Source of the DNA: Ardenticatenaceae bacterium
GTDB taxonomy: Bacteria; Chloroflexota; Anaerolineae; Promineifilales; Promineifilaceae
Assembly (NCBI GenBank): GCA_020634415.1
Contig: JACKBT010000014.1
Location: 1-64,000, forward strand
DNA length: 64,000 nt
Direction of reading: 5' to 3'
In this document: piece after piece, positions 26,535 through 36,053 of the stretch
Layout: each line of letters opens with the position of its first letter
Numbering within the stretch: position 1 is the first letter of the stretch
Program-made: the position numbers and the translations under genes
Notes under the pieces: generated by a model
Database searches by the model: none
Told to the model about the DNA's origin: nothing
The model's input: the letters and a program-made list of their open reading frames with translations, nothing else

Positions 26535-27776
26535 TTATGGTGTTACAAGAAGTTGGTCAAAACCGAGGGGAACGATTTGGAAGAAGCTGTTGCCAGGGGC
26601 AAGGGGCAGGATGTTGCCGTCGGCATCGGTGAAGGTGAGCATGTCGTCGGGGTTGTTGCGGTGCCAAAGGCCGTCGAATCGCTGGCCGTCGCGGAAGATG
26701 GAGACGGGGCCTTCGCCCCAAATTTGAATCTGGATGGAGTAGTGTCCGCCGCCTACATTGTCTTCTAAAATGTCGGTGTCTTCGTGGTGCGCAGCCAGGA
26801 CGATGACGTTTTTGAAGTTGACTTGTTGGTTGGTGTTGGCATCGAGATGGGGATTGCCGTCGGCCCAACGGTAGTAACGGCCGTCTGCGGCATTATAAGT
26901 CCAGAACACATTTGTGCCTTGATAGCCCACTTCCAGGCTGGTGGCTGGTGTGCCGGGGGCCAGGGGGGCGGCACGGAAGGACATGCCGCTGTGGAATTGG
27001 GGTGGGGTGTTTTGCCCGCGCTGATCGAGAATCCAGCGTAAATTGGCGGTGCTGGTGAAGAGGGTATGCTCGAAGGCTTTGTTGGGGTCTTCGACGCGGA
27101 AGAATCCCCCATGCGCGTAGTCGGGGGAAACGACACGATCAAAAAAAGGGGATTCGCGGAAGAGGATTTTGAGTGGGCCGGATGCGCCGGAGAAGGCGAA
27201 GCCGGCGTCGTACATTTTGGGGATTTCTAGATCGAGTAGACGGCCGCTGCGCACGGAGCCAACGGGGTCGGCATCATGGCTGTAGAAAACGGCCGTAAAG
27301 CGGGTCAACCCGCCTTCGGCATAGTGTTCGAACAGCAGATCGGCACTGTTGAGGCCAGATTGGGGGCGCACGATGGGGGGGGCGTTGGAGATTTTGATGG
27401 CTAACGGCCGTCGCGCTAAAACGGCCGGATCGCTCACAATTTCGCCTGTCAGGGGATTTACATTGTCGGGGAAGTTGTCGGGGCCGATGAGGCCCTCGAT
27501 GGCTGAGGTGGCGGTGGGCGCAGCAGGGATGGTAGGGGGCAGGGTGGTGGTGGCCAGGGCGAGGGGGGTGTTGGTGGCAATGGCTGGCGGGGGGATGGTG
27601 GGGGCTAGGGTGGGAGGGAGATGGGTTGGGGGGGTTGTGGGGAGGCTGGTGGTGGCGGTGGGGAGGGGAGGAGTGGTGGGGGTGGAAACGGCCGTTGATG
27701 AGTTGCCGCAACCCGCCAGCAACAAAATCGCCAATACCAACCAGCCACAGCCTGCCAAAAGTCTAAAATGTTTCAC
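26535..27776 (-). CDS. DUF3048 (YerB-like) lipoprotein
   Basis: 413 residues. A lipoprotein signal with lipobox LLAGC (about 19-23) is followed by a Thr/Pro-rich stalk of about 70 residues. The DUF3048 region comprises an N-terminal part with NPLTGEIV, RPLAIKISN and RPQSGLNSADLLFEHYAEGG, and a C-terminal part with YYRWADGNPH and KNVIVLAAH. Exposed on the cell surface. The function of the family is not established. It follows the alpha/beta hydrolase gene by 17 bases and may end the long minus-strand transcription unit together with the FAH gene. Confidence 0.88.
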   Translation of the reverse strand: MKHFRLLAGCGWLVLAILLLAGCGNSSTAVSTPTTPPLPTATTSLPTTPPTHLPPTLAPTIPPPAIATNTPLALATTTLPPTIPAAPTATSAIEGLIGPDNFPDNVNPLTGEIVSDPAVLARRPLAIKISNAPPIVRPQSGLNSADLLFEHYAEGGLTRFTAVFYSHDADPVGSVRSGRLLDLEIPKMYDAGFAFSGASGPLKILFRESPFFDRVVSPDYAHGGFFRVEDPNKAFEHTLFTSTANLRWILDQRGQNTPPQFHSGMSFRAAPLAPGTPATSLEVGYQGTNVFWTYNAADGRYYRWADGNPHLDANTNQQVNFKNVIVLAAHHEDTDILEDNVGGGHYSIQIQIWGEGPVSIFRDGQRFDGLWHRNNPDDMLTFTDADGNILPLAPGNSFFQIVPLGFDQLLVTP

Positions 27777-27793
27777 AGTTATGGATGATACAG

Positions 27794-28588
27794 CTACCGG
27801 GTGCGGCGTGTCCAGAATTCTTTCTCAGACAAGCCATCCAGTTCATGATCTTGGGCTAAAATGAAGTCTATAAGCAACCGATTAAACTTGGCTTTTTCTT
27901 GCAGCATGGGGAAATGATTGCAATCGCTGAGGGCCACATAATAGCGGTTGTTGCCCGGTTTTTGTAAGTGATAGTAGTCGCCAGAAGGGGGGGGGACGAT
28001 GGGGTCTTGATCGCCAAAGACCATTAAAACGGGGCGCGGGCATTCCACCAGCCGGGTGGCAAAATTGGTAGCCGATAGTTCGCTTGCCAGGCGATTCATG
28101 GCCGCTTGATCGGTTTTGCGGATTTCCGTTTCGACTTCGGTAAAGCTGTTGGCTTTGCCCAAAACTTTGGACAAAACGGAATCGGGGTCTGAATTTGTGA
28201 GGCGGTTGTTGATGGTGCCGCCTTGGACGGGCAAGGCTACAGTCACCAATTTAGCCACATCTTCGGGGAATTCGGTGGTGTATTTTAGGGCAATGGCTGC
28301 GCCTAATGAATGGCCGACAAGGATGACGGGTTTAGAAATGCTGAGGCGGGAGATGAACTCTTGCAGCATGGATACATAGGCAGACAGTGAATATTGATCC
28401 TCAGATTTACTGGAATCGCCATAGCCCCACAGGTCGAAGGCGTAGGTGCGGCAGTGGGGCGAAATGGCTTGCATGGCCGGCCACCAATAGCGCCAAGAGC
28501 CAAGCCACCCATGAATGAAGATGAGGGGCTTGCCTCGACCTAATACCTCGTAATGAACGAGTTGGCTGCCTACAGTGGTGATGCTCAT
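27794..28588 (-). CDS. Alpha/beta hydrolase, end of signalling cluster
   Basis: 264 residues. HGWLGSWRYW carries the oxyanion region, VGHSLGAA the Ser nucleophile, FGDQDP the acid and DCNHFPML the His. It is clearly related to the other hydrolase of the cluster (36720-37523): both begin with a short ...YE.LGRGKP / YESIGRGQP motif and share HGW, LDFWG/LWGYGDS and FPM near the end. 33 bases downstream of the single-domain response regulator. Substrate unknown. Confidence 0.85.
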   Translation of the reverse strand: MSITTVGSQLVHYEVLGRGKPLIFIHGWLGSWRYWWPAMQAISPHCRTYAFDLWGYGDSSKSEDQYSLSAYVSMLQEFISRLSISKPVILVGHSLGAAIALKYTTEFPEDVAKLVTVALPVQGGTINNRLTNSDPDSVLSKVLGKANSFTEVETEIRKTDQAAMNRLASELSATNFATRLVECPRPVLMVFGDQDPIVPPPSGDYYHLQKPGNNRYYVALSDCNHFPMLQEKAKFNRLLIDFILAQDHELDGLSEKEFWTRRTR

Positions 28589-28621
28589 ACGGTGTTTAAG
28601 ATACTCCTGCCACCGATCCCA

Positions 28622-28987
28622 TTAGTTGCCCAAGACTTTGTTGATGGTGCTGATTAATTTGTCAGGAGCGAATGGTTTTAGGATGTAATCGGCTGCTCCT
28701 GCGTCTAACCCAGTGGTTATTTCGGTTTCTTGCCCTTTGGCCGATAAGAATATGACGGGAATGTCGCGGGTGGCTTCGTTGGCTTTGAGATGTTTGCAGG
28801 CTTCGTAACCTGTCATGCGTGGCATTCTTACATCCATCAAGATGAGATCGAAGCTGTCGGTGGGGGCTAACTCAACGGCGGCGGCTCCGTCTTCAGCTGG
28901 CGTGACATCAAATCCATGAAATTGTAGGGTTAATACGATTAGCTCGCGAATATCATGGTCGTCTTCTGCAATGAGGATTTTTGTCAT
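28622..28987 (-). CDS. Single-domain response regulator
   Basis: 121 residues, a receiver domain only: acidic pair in IAEDDHDI, phospho-acceptor in LILMDVRMPRMTG, Thr/Ser in VIFLSAKG and switch Lys in DYILKPFAPD. There is no output domain, so it would signal by protein contact, like CheY or Spo0F. 37 bases downstream of the 1193-residue sensor kinase, its probable donor. Confidence 0.93.
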   Translation of the reverse strand: MTKILIAEDDHDIRELIVLTLQFHGFDVTPAEDGAAAVELAPTDSFDLILMDVRMPRMTGYEACKHLKANEATRDIPVIFLSAKGQETEITTGLDAGAADYILKPFAPDKLISTINKVLGN

Positions 28988-29024
28988 ATGTCTCTCGTGC
29001 TTGAACTATTCGATCTGTTGTGTT

Positions 29025-32000
29025 TTAGGCTGGCTCGTCGCCATCTTCAACAACAACAGGTAGATTGAATGTGAAAGTACTTCCTATGTTGGGTGTGCTT
29101 TCTACGGTTAATGTACCACCGTGCATTTCGATGAGTGCCCGCACGATGGCTAACCCCAGGCCGGTGCCTCGCACTTGTTGAACAATATGGTCGTCGGCTC
29201 TAAAAAAGCGGTCAAAGATTTTGGCTTGATTTTCTGGGGAGATGCCGATGCCTGTGTCTTTGATGCTGATGTCAACGAAGTTGTCGCGGGCTTTGGCGGC
29301 GATTTGGATTTTGCCGCCTTCTGGTGTGTAGTTGAAGGCGTTGTCGAGGAGGTTGGTGAGGATTTGGATAACGGCCGTTTGGTCACCATTGACTAGTGGC
29401 AAGGATGAAGACATCTCAACCGAAATCTGCATCTGTTTGTCTTCGGCTTGCATGAGGCCCTGTACATGTTCGTTGATGATTTGATTGACAATTTGGGGGA
29501 TGTCTAACGGCCGTAAATCCAACTTCGTCTTCCCCGTTTCAATCCGAGAAATATCCAACAGATCATTCACCAAATCATGCAGCCGATCCGCATTACTCTT
29601 AATCACTTGCAAATAGCGTGTTTGCGGCGTAGTTAAGGTGCCCGCAGCCCCCATCAGCATCAAATCTGCGTACCCCTTAATCGAAGTCATGGGTGTTCGC
29701 AGTTCATGAGACACTGTCGAAACAAACTCGCTCTTTAGATTTTCCACCTCAACTTCTTTAGTAATATCCCTAAAAACAGACACCGTACCAAAGAACGAAT
29801 TACCCACAAACACAGGTGACAGGTGAACACTGACTACCTTCTCCTCAAAAATCAGCCGATCCTCAAGAACCGTCAGTTGATTGATAATATCCGCATTTTT
29901 CGACCAATCCTCAAGAGTGGCAATCCACGTATCGGCCGAATGATCATACAATCCCAACAACTCTTTCACCGATTTACCTACCAATTCTTGGCGGGGCATA
30001 TTCAAAATGGTGGTAATAGCGCGATTAACCAAAGTAATCTCACTGTGGGCATCGGCCACCAAAACCCCATCGGCAATACTTTCCAGAATAGCCTGGCTTT
30101 TGGCAGCTTCCACCTGGGCCTCTCGCAGCAGCCGCCCCATCCTTTCCGCCTGATCACGAATCAGCAGGTATAAATTGGCATTATTGATAGCATTGGCGAC
30201 TTGAATGGCGGCCGCTTCCACCAAGTCTAGCTGCTGCGAGGTAAAGGCCGAAGGACGGGCATGAAACAACATCAACACCCCGATCACTTCCTCACTGCTA
30301 ATAAGCGGCACAGCCAAAACAGACCGGATATTGCGGCTGGTATCCCGTTCTATCCACCGGGGATCATCATTGGTATCATGAACAATAACCGGTGAACGAT
30401 TGTCAATCATCCACCCGGCCAGCCCTTCGCCACGCATCATCCCGCTGGGAATGCCCTGGGGGGGCATAGGTCTATCATCGCCAAAAGAGGCACGGAAGAC
30501 TAACTCATCCGTTTCTTGATCAATAAGCAAAATAACACCTTGAGTGGCGTTGACGACCTCGTTCACTAAATCCAGGGCCTGGTTAAGCACCCGCCCCTGA
30601 TCCAGGCTGGCAGAAAGCTCTGAAGTAATGCGGAGAAGAATCTTTACACGGGTACTCTCTTCATTGAGCGCCCGTGTTCGCTCCGCGACGCGGGAATCCA
30701 ATTCTTCATTAAACTGCCGTAAGCCCTCAAATAGTTTGGCATTTTGCAGGGCAATGGCCGCCTGCACACCAAAAAGCGAGGCTTTGGTTAAATCTTTATC
30801 ACTAAAGTGATTTGGATTGTTTCTGTCTACAAGAATAAGAACGCCAATAATTTGGCCTTCCTGTTCTAAAGGGACTCCCAGTACAGCTTGAATGGTGTCG
30901 TTTTGGGGTAATTCGAGGTGGATGGCATCAACCTGATTGAAGTTATTGATGAAGGTTGGCCCACCGCGACGAATGACGTTGTTGACAAAGGAATTGTGCT
31001 TTTGGACGGAGATGGTTCGACCAATAAACTCTTTTTCATTGGCTCCTTGGGCGGCACTGCCAATAAGTTGGCCGCCATCTTGCTGCCATATGTACGCGCC
31101 GTCAGCGTTAAAAATCTGCAAACTCTCGCGGCAGATAAGGTTGAGGATGGTTTGTAGGTTGAGTGTGTAGTTGAGGGCCAGGGTAACGCTGCCGAGGGCG
31201 TTGTAAAATTGTTCGCGCTCGTAAGTGTCTTCAAAAATGAGGACTGTTTCCAGGGCAGCGCTGGTCTGGTTGGAGAGGGCGATTAAGAGTTGTAGTTGGT
31301 TTTGGTCAATGACCTGGTGTTCAAGATGGTTGAAGAGTTGGATAAAGCCGTAAATTTCTTCGGAGAGGGTGAGGGGGAGTAGAATGGTGGTATAGCTTTC
31401 TTTTAACCAGGTTGGTTGATGGATGAGGGGGGTTGCGCTACCTTGTATTTGTCGTACAAGTGGCTCGAAATTTGTCCCTATCTGGAGGATTTGATCGTCT
31501 TGGAGGATGGTGCCTGGGCGTAGATTACGGGTATGGGCGATCTGCGAGTAGTCTTCGATGACGGTTAGGTGTCGCTCGATGGGATGCCATTGGTAGATGG
31601 TGTAGCCCTGGGCTTGAGCAACTTGGAGCATATATTGGCTGGTTTGGGTCAGGAGGGTGTCGCGGTCTAAGATGCCGGAGATTGTGTTGCTGGCTTCTAT
31701 AAGCAGTTCTAGTCCCTGGGTGCGACCTAATGTTTCTTGGACGATTTGGGTGATTTCGATGGCGGAGGCGGCAAATTGGGCGTAGAGTTCGATGATTTGT
31801 AGGACTTGTGGGGTGGGGCGACGGCCGTTTTTCGGCCTATCCAATCCAATTAAACCAATCCGCTCTTGTCGCTGATTATAAAGAGGCACACACAAAACAT
31901 CTAAAGGATGCCACCCTTGTGCATCTGTGTTCGTACCTTGTTGATCGGGAATGATCCGATCTAAATATCCCCGCAGCCAGGTGCTTTCCTCTGGCACAAA

Positions 32001-32606
32001 GTAGCAAGAGCCGCGCCGAAACTGTTGATACAGTTCATTATCAAATAGATCGATCCAGGCTGCTGCTGGCAGCATGTTTTGGGCTAGGTGCTGCATTTCT
32101 GCTGGTGAAAAGCCACTGCCAATTAGCTTGGTTGGCTTAAATTGTGCATCACGTAAACTCAGGATTACCCGCTCCCAACCTACAGAACGCAGCCCATCAA
32201 CAATGAGCTGCAATTTGTTGTCAAAATTTGGTTCATTACTGATGCGTGTTAGCGTCGTAAGGTGTTCAATCGAAGCATCTATTTCTGACAAAACAGGATT
32301 AACCAATATTTGAAGTAGATTGCCTTCATACTCTTGCCAATAGTGTGATTCGAGGGTTACAACCCCACTGGCTAATGCCAATGTCGTTTTATGCCCTGAA
32401 CCACTCTTTAGCTTTTTCCATTCTTTGTCAGATATGCCGAAATGAGCAAAGTGATCGGGCAGCGAGACTAAATCGTTAAGACCCAACCAATTCTTTGCCG
32501 AGGGATTTATGTATTCAATCAGGCCATCAGGTGTAACAATGATGATGCCTTCATTTAGGTTGTCGAGAAACTGCCAGGTTATAGTTGGAGTCAGTTGCTT
32601 ATCCAT
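29025..32606 (-). CDS. Large multi-GAF/PAS sensor histidine kinase
   Basis: 1193 residues, cytosolic. An N-terminal PAS (about 10-80) is followed by about four GAF-like domains between 100 and 845, coiled-coil linkers (LDSRVAERTRALNEESTR), a second PAS (about 860-965), HisKA SHELRTPMTSIKGYADL and HATPase with NLLDNAFNYTPEGG, DTGIGISPEN and GTGLGLAIV. There is no receiver domain in the chain; the next gene supplies one. It carries only four copies of the ACGGCCGT core in 3.6 kb, below the window average. Ligands of the GAF domains are unknown. Confidence 0.92.
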   Translation of the reverse strand: MDKQLTPTITWQFLDNLNEGIIIVTPDGLIEYINPSAKNWLGLNDLVSLPDHFAHFGISDKEWKKLKSGSGHKTTLALASGVVTLESHYWQEYEGNLLQILVNPVLSEIDASIEHLTTLTRISNEPNFDNKLQLIVDGLRSVGWERVILSLRDAQFKPTKLIGSGFSPAEMQHLAQNMLPAAAWIDLFDNELYQQFRRGSCYFVPEESTWLRGYLDRIIPDQQGTNTDAQGWHPLDVLCVPLYNQRQERIGLIGLDRPKNGRRPTPQVLQIIELYAQFAASAIEITQIVQETLGRTQGLELLIEASNTISGILDRDTLLTQTSQYMLQVAQAQGYTIYQWHPIERHLTVIEDYSQIAHTRNLRPGTILQDDQILQIGTNFEPLVRQIQGSATPLIHQPTWLKESYTTILLPLTLSEEIYGFIQLFNHLEHQVIDQNQLQLLIALSNQTSAALETVLIFEDTYEREQFYNALGSVTLALNYTLNLQTILNLICRESLQIFNADGAYIWQQDGGQLIGSAAQGANEKEFIGRTISVQKHNSFVNNVIRRGGPTFINNFNQVDAIHLELPQNDTIQAVLGVPLEQEGQIIGVLILVDRNNPNHFSDKDLTKASLFGVQAAIALQNAKLFEGLRQFNEELDSRVAERTRALNEESTRVKILLRITSELSASLDQGRVLNQALDLVNEVVNATQGVILLIDQETDELVFRASFGDDRPMPPQGIPSGMMRGEGLAGWMIDNRSPVIVHDTNDDPRWIERDTSRNIRSVLAVPLISSEEVIGVLMLFHARPSAFTSQQLDLVEAAAIQVANAINNANLYLLIRDQAERMGRLLREAQVEAAKSQAILESIADGVLVADAHSEITLVNRAITTILNMPRQELVGKSVKELLGLYDHSADTWIATLEDWSKNADIINQLTVLEDRLIFEEKVVSVHLSPVFVGNSFFGTVSVFRDITKEVEVENLKSEFVSTVSHELRTPMTSIKGYADLMLMGAAGTLTTPQTRYLQVIKSNADRLHDLVNDLLDISRIETGKTKLDLRPLDIPQIVNQIINEHVQGLMQAEDKQMQISVEMSSSLPLVNGDQTAVIQILTNLLDNAFNYTPEGGKIQIAAKARDNFVDISIKDTGIGISPENQAKIFDRFFRADDHIVQQVRGTGLGLAIVRALIEMHGGTLTVESTPNIGSTFTFNLPVVVEDGDEPA

Positions 32607-32740
32607 TATTGTTTCTAAACCGAGACAGTTGTTTTTGATAATGCTCCATTTGATGAGCTAGAAATGCTTTGTTACGTTGTTTAGGTGATGTCTTCTAAAA
32701 AGGGTGTTAATGGACTCCGGCAACGGCCGTGTGATGGTTA

Positions 32741-33619
32741 TTATCTTCCCTGATCCTGACGGCGCAGTTCGGCCGCCGCTTCGGTAATTTCCCGAATGTC
32801 GGAAAAACCTTGTTTGTCCGTCACGATGCCAATAGATATCTGCATGAGTGGAGCCATAGAACCATCGGGCAGGTTAATGCCTCCTTGTTCCCGATGGATG
32901 AAGTTGTAGTGCGATTTTATGTCTTCGTTAAACCTTTGGCGCAGGCTTTCCGCCATTTCATTGACGTTGGGTGCTTTTGTAACCAGGATGAAGGTGTCTT
33001 GGCTGGCATGGCCGGTAAAGTCGTCCACAGTTCCTTTTTGGTCAACAACTTCGTTGAGCAGCAGCCCAATGAAACGTAAGACTTCATCGCTGGCGACAAA
33101 GCCATACTCATCACTGAAAGGTGTAAAGTGATCAATGCCAATGAGTAGAAGTGACCAGTCGGATGTCTGCATTAACGTTCGCAGCTGATTTTCAATGAGA
33201 CGGCCGCTGGGCATGCCAGTGCGCGGATCGGTCATATTTTGACGTTGATGAATACGGATGGCAGTTCTAACACGGAGCTTTAGCTCTTCTATATCAAAAG
33301 GCTTGGTGATGTAGTCGTCAGCTCCCAATTCTAGCCCCTGGATGCGATCACTGCGTTCATCTTTTTGGGTTAAAAAGATAATGGGGATGTGGCTGGTGCG
33401 TGTGGTTGTGCGTAGAACGCGACAGACCTCATAGCCATTCATATCGGGTAACATGATGTCTAGTACGATGAGGTCTGGCAATTTCTTGCGGCAGAGTTCC
33501 AATGCGTCGTTGCCTCGTGCTGCGACTTCTACATGATAACCTTGCCCGGTGAAGAAGATCCTTAACATGTTGGAGATATCGAAGTCGTCTTCAACTACTA
33601 AAATTCGGCCGTTACTCAT
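32741..33619 (-). CDS. Response regulator with degenerate GGDEF output domain
   Basis: 292 residues. The receiver (1-120) has the acidic pair in VVEDDFD, phospho-acceptor in LIVLDIMLPDMNG and Lys in DDYITKPFDI. The C-terminal half follows the GGDEF fold (DPRTGMPSGRLIENQL, LLLIGIDHFTPFSDEYG, ISIGIV), but the signature reads GHASQDTF instead of GGDEF. Diguanylate cyclase activity is therefore probably lost; it may bind nucleotide or only dimerise. 14 bases downstream of the reductase-like gene, 134 bases upstream of the sensor kinase. Confidence 0.85.
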   Translation of the reverse strand: MSNGRILVVEDDFDISNMLRIFFTGQGYHVEVAARGNDALELCRKKLPDLIVLDIMLPDMNGYEVCRVLRTTTRTSHIPIIFLTQKDERSDRIQGLELGADDYITKPFDIEELKLRVRTAIRIHQRQNMTDPRTGMPSGRLIENQLRTLMQTSDWSLLLIGIDHFTPFSDEYGFVASDEVLRFIGLLLNEVVDQKGTVDDFTGHASQDTFILVTKAPNVNEMAESLRQRFNEDIKSHYNFIHREQGGINLPDGSMAPLMQISIGIVTDKQGFSDIREITEAAAELRRQDQGR

Positions 33620-33633
33620 GAGTTTCTTCCTTT

Positions 33634-34773
33634 TTATAAGGGAACGGAGCCAACTGTGGGTTGGCTGCTAACCTTTGCTTGATGATCATTATTTTCGCTT
33701 GATTGACTATATGCTTTGATCTTCGCTATTTCCGCTTCTGTAATGGCGCGTTCAAAACTCCTAAAGCCACCAAGCTTAAAACCATGATGATGAGCGATTT
33801 TATCAATTGTCAACACTTGTGACAATTCTATGTCTTTACCTAAGGTGAAGGATTCGTAGCGTTGTTCCAGGGCTAAGGCCATTGTTTCGGCCATGCAGGC
33901 GTAGGCCATTTTAGGTGGAAAGCCAAAGTTGAAGCCGAAATCCACATTACCGGGCACAGCTACCATGCCGCCTTCGATGACGAGAACATCGGGTCTTTGT
34001 TGGGCGACTTGTTGGGAAACATCGCGTGGGCGGGCTACGTCACAAATAATGGCCCCACGTCGTAAATGTTGAGCCTCGATAACAGCGTCAATCGCACTGG
34101 TGACGGTGATGATGAGCTGCGCCTGGGTGAGTTGATTCATATCGCTGGTGATGGTGATGTTGGTTTGATGGCGGGCTTGTGTTTTGGTGGCAACATTTTG
34201 TAATGGTTCTTGCCGACGGCCGATCAATATCATCTTACCTACTCGGCCAGCTAGAAGTTGGGCGCAAACTGAGCCGATGGTGCCGCTGGCACCGACAATG
34301 GCAACAGTTGTTTTCTCAAGTGAGGTGTCTAGTAGGCGGGCCGCTTCTTCTATGGCTCGCACGGCCATGGCGATGGTGTAACTGTCGCCAGTGGTGACGG
34401 GTAAGTCTAAATGTCTGGCGATGGTAATGCCGCCATCGCCGACTACTGAGGTGAAGGCTCCTAGCCCTAATATTTTCGCGCCTAGTTTTTGGGCCGAACG
34501 GCCGGTTTGGATGATTTTGCGGTAGACGATGTGGGGGGGCAGGGTCATCATGCGTTTGGGGGTGAGGGGGCAGGCGATGAACCAACCTTTAAGGAGACGG
34601 CCGTTTGCCTCCGACTGAATTCCCGTGATCTCCGAAATATAAATAGGCGGGAAAAAGAGGCTGAGAAAATCAATGAGCCAAACTGGCAATTTGCCCAAAG
34701 TTGGGAATTTGCGGCTCACATCACGCTGCGGATCGATGGGATGAATAATGAAAGCAAAGGAATCTTCAATCAT
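33634..34773 (-). CDS. Acyl-ACP-reductase-like / shikimate-dehydrogenase-like oxidoreductase
   Basis: 379 residues. The central Rossmann motif is VAIVGASGTIGSVCAQLLAG, followed by ILIGRRQE. The preceding region LGLGAFTSVVGDGG ... TTGDSYTIAMAVRAIEEAARLL closely parallels cyanobacterial long-chain acyl-ACP reductase (AAR: LGGFSS, TTGNTHTAYV). A cysteine in IICDVARPRD is a candidate catalytic residue, but I cannot align it safely. In cyanobacteria AAR makes fatty aldehydes; no aldehyde-deformylating oxygenase is in this window. The ATG overlaps the upstream beta-helix gene stop (ATGA), so the two are co-translated. Confidence 0.65.
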   Translation of the reverse strand: MIEDSFAFIIHPIDPQRDVSRKFPTLGKLPVWLIDFLSLFFPPIYISEITGIQSEANGRLLKGWFIACPLTPKRMMTLPPHIVYRKIIQTGRSAQKLGAKILGLGAFTSVVGDGGITIARHLDLPVTTGDSYTIAMAVRAIEEAARLLDTSLEKTTVAIVGASGTIGSVCAQLLAGRVGKMILIGRRQEPLQNVATKTQARHQTNITITSDMNQLTQAQLIITVTSAIDAVIEAQHLRRGAIICDVARPRDVSQQVAQQRPDVLVIEGGMVAVPGNVDFGFNFGFPPKMAYACMAETMALALEQRYESFTLGKDIELSQVLTIDKIAHHHGFKLGGFRSFERAITEAEIAKIKAYSQSSENNDHQAKVSSQPTVGSVPL

Positions 34774-36050
34774 TGTTCATCCTGGCGGGGGTACCAACGC
34801 GGGTAATGATATTTTTGAGCAAACGTGTGATGATCACTCTCTTCAAAGCGAATATTTGTCTTGATGAAGCGCCGCTCATCTGAGGCTAATAAGACAACAT
34901 CAGATTCGACAGTACGGGCAGGATACATAACCAAGCCAGCACTCAAGCGGCAGTGATGGCCTACACAGCCGCCAAGCACAAGCAGCCCTGTTTCCTCAAG
35001 TTCGGCCCCATAACGGCCGATTGTCCGCAGCGGCCCTCCCAAAACATTAAAATCAGTAAACGTTGTACCCGCGCCAATAAAAGAATCGCGCCCCACGATA
35101 CATAACTGCAAACAGGTGTTTTGAGCCACCATTGAATTTTCCATCAAAGTAGTCATAAACAGGGCCGCCCGAAAAGGCAAAAAACAGTAATCGCCAATCA
35201 CACTTAACATTAATTGACAGCCTTGTGAGATGGTTACATTGCTGCCAATAATGCAATTATCAATTACTGCACCGGCACCAATTGTCACATTATCACCAAT
35301 GGTCGTCGGTCCTAAAATAGTAGCAGTCGGATCAATATTGACATTTTGCCCCACTTGCACCATTTCTGAACAGGAACGAACTTGCTTATATTCCCACAAG
35401 GCTCGTCCCAACACTTTCAGTTTGAATCGCCAATCGTCGTTAATGCGGTCTTCTATGTTGGCCCCACGTCCAAACACGCCAAACAAAATATCGGCTACAA
35501 ATAGATGCGTCCAATTCTCTACCAATACAAAGGCGCGGCGCGGCAGTTGGTATAACAAATCGCCATAATCAGTCGCCATGTAGGGCGGCACATGATAGTA
35601 GCCGCGTTCACGAGCCTGGGTATCAATGATGAGGGGTTTGGCTTCGACACTCTGCGACACGCCTTGGGGCAAATACCACATATCGGCTAACAGCAAGTCG
35701 CCTTGTTGAAAGAGGGAGTGGGTTAACGGCCGTACATGCTGGGCAATGGCTGGATCATCTTTGTGAAAGGCAAGTCTGACTGGTTTACGGCCGTTACGCG
35801 CCTCCGTAATAAAAGCATCAATCAACTCGTGGTTAAAAAACAAATTATCCCGATGCACCAAACATTCAACCGGCTCATTTTCAATCGTCTGGGCAAACTG
35901 CCAGTTCGGATACTCCCGCTCCTCCGTCGTATACTCAGCTAAAAGATCACGTTGCCATAACCATAACGGCTTATTTTGCACCCGTAAATCTCGCGCCGGT
36001 TCATTGAATGGCGCTATTTGCTTCGTTTCTGTCAAAATAATCCGTCGCAT
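34770..36050 (-). CDS. Left-handed beta-helix (hexapeptide repeat) protein, sugar-nucleotide-transferase-like
   Basis: 426 residues. An N-terminal alpha/beta region (about 1-230) has no intact nucleotidyltransferase signature that I can recognise. It is followed by hexapeptide repeats (about 240-400: NVNIDPTATILGPTTIGDNV, TIGAGAVIDNCIIGSNVTIS, FIGAGTTFTDFNVLGG). The arrangement resembles GlmU-like enzymes. The C-terminal helix coil could hold an acyltransferase site, but no catalytic residue is evident. It sits between the V4R gene (three bases) and the reductase-like gene (overlapping four bases). Confidence 0.7.
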   Translation of the reverse strand: MRRIILTETKQIAPFNEPARDLRVQNKPLWLWQRDLLAEYTTEEREYPNWQFAQTIENEPVECLVHRDNLFFNHELIDAFITEARNGRKPVRLAFHKDDPAIAQHVRPLTHSLFQQGDLLLADMWYLPQGVSQSVEAKPLIIDTQARERGYYHVPPYMATDYGDLLYQLPRRAFVLVENWTHLFVADILFGVFGRGANIEDRINDDWRFKLKVLGRALWEYKQVRSCSEMVQVGQNVNIDPTATILGPTTIGDNVTIGAGAVIDNCIIGSNVTISQGCQLMLSVIGDYCFLPFRAALFMTTLMENSMVAQNTCLQLCIVGRDSFIGAGTTFTDFNVLGGPLRTIGRYGAELEETGLLVLGGCVGHHCRLSAGLVMYPARTVESDVVLLASDERRFIKTNIRFEESDHHTFAQKYHYPRWYPRQDEQ

Positions 36051-36053
36051 AAT

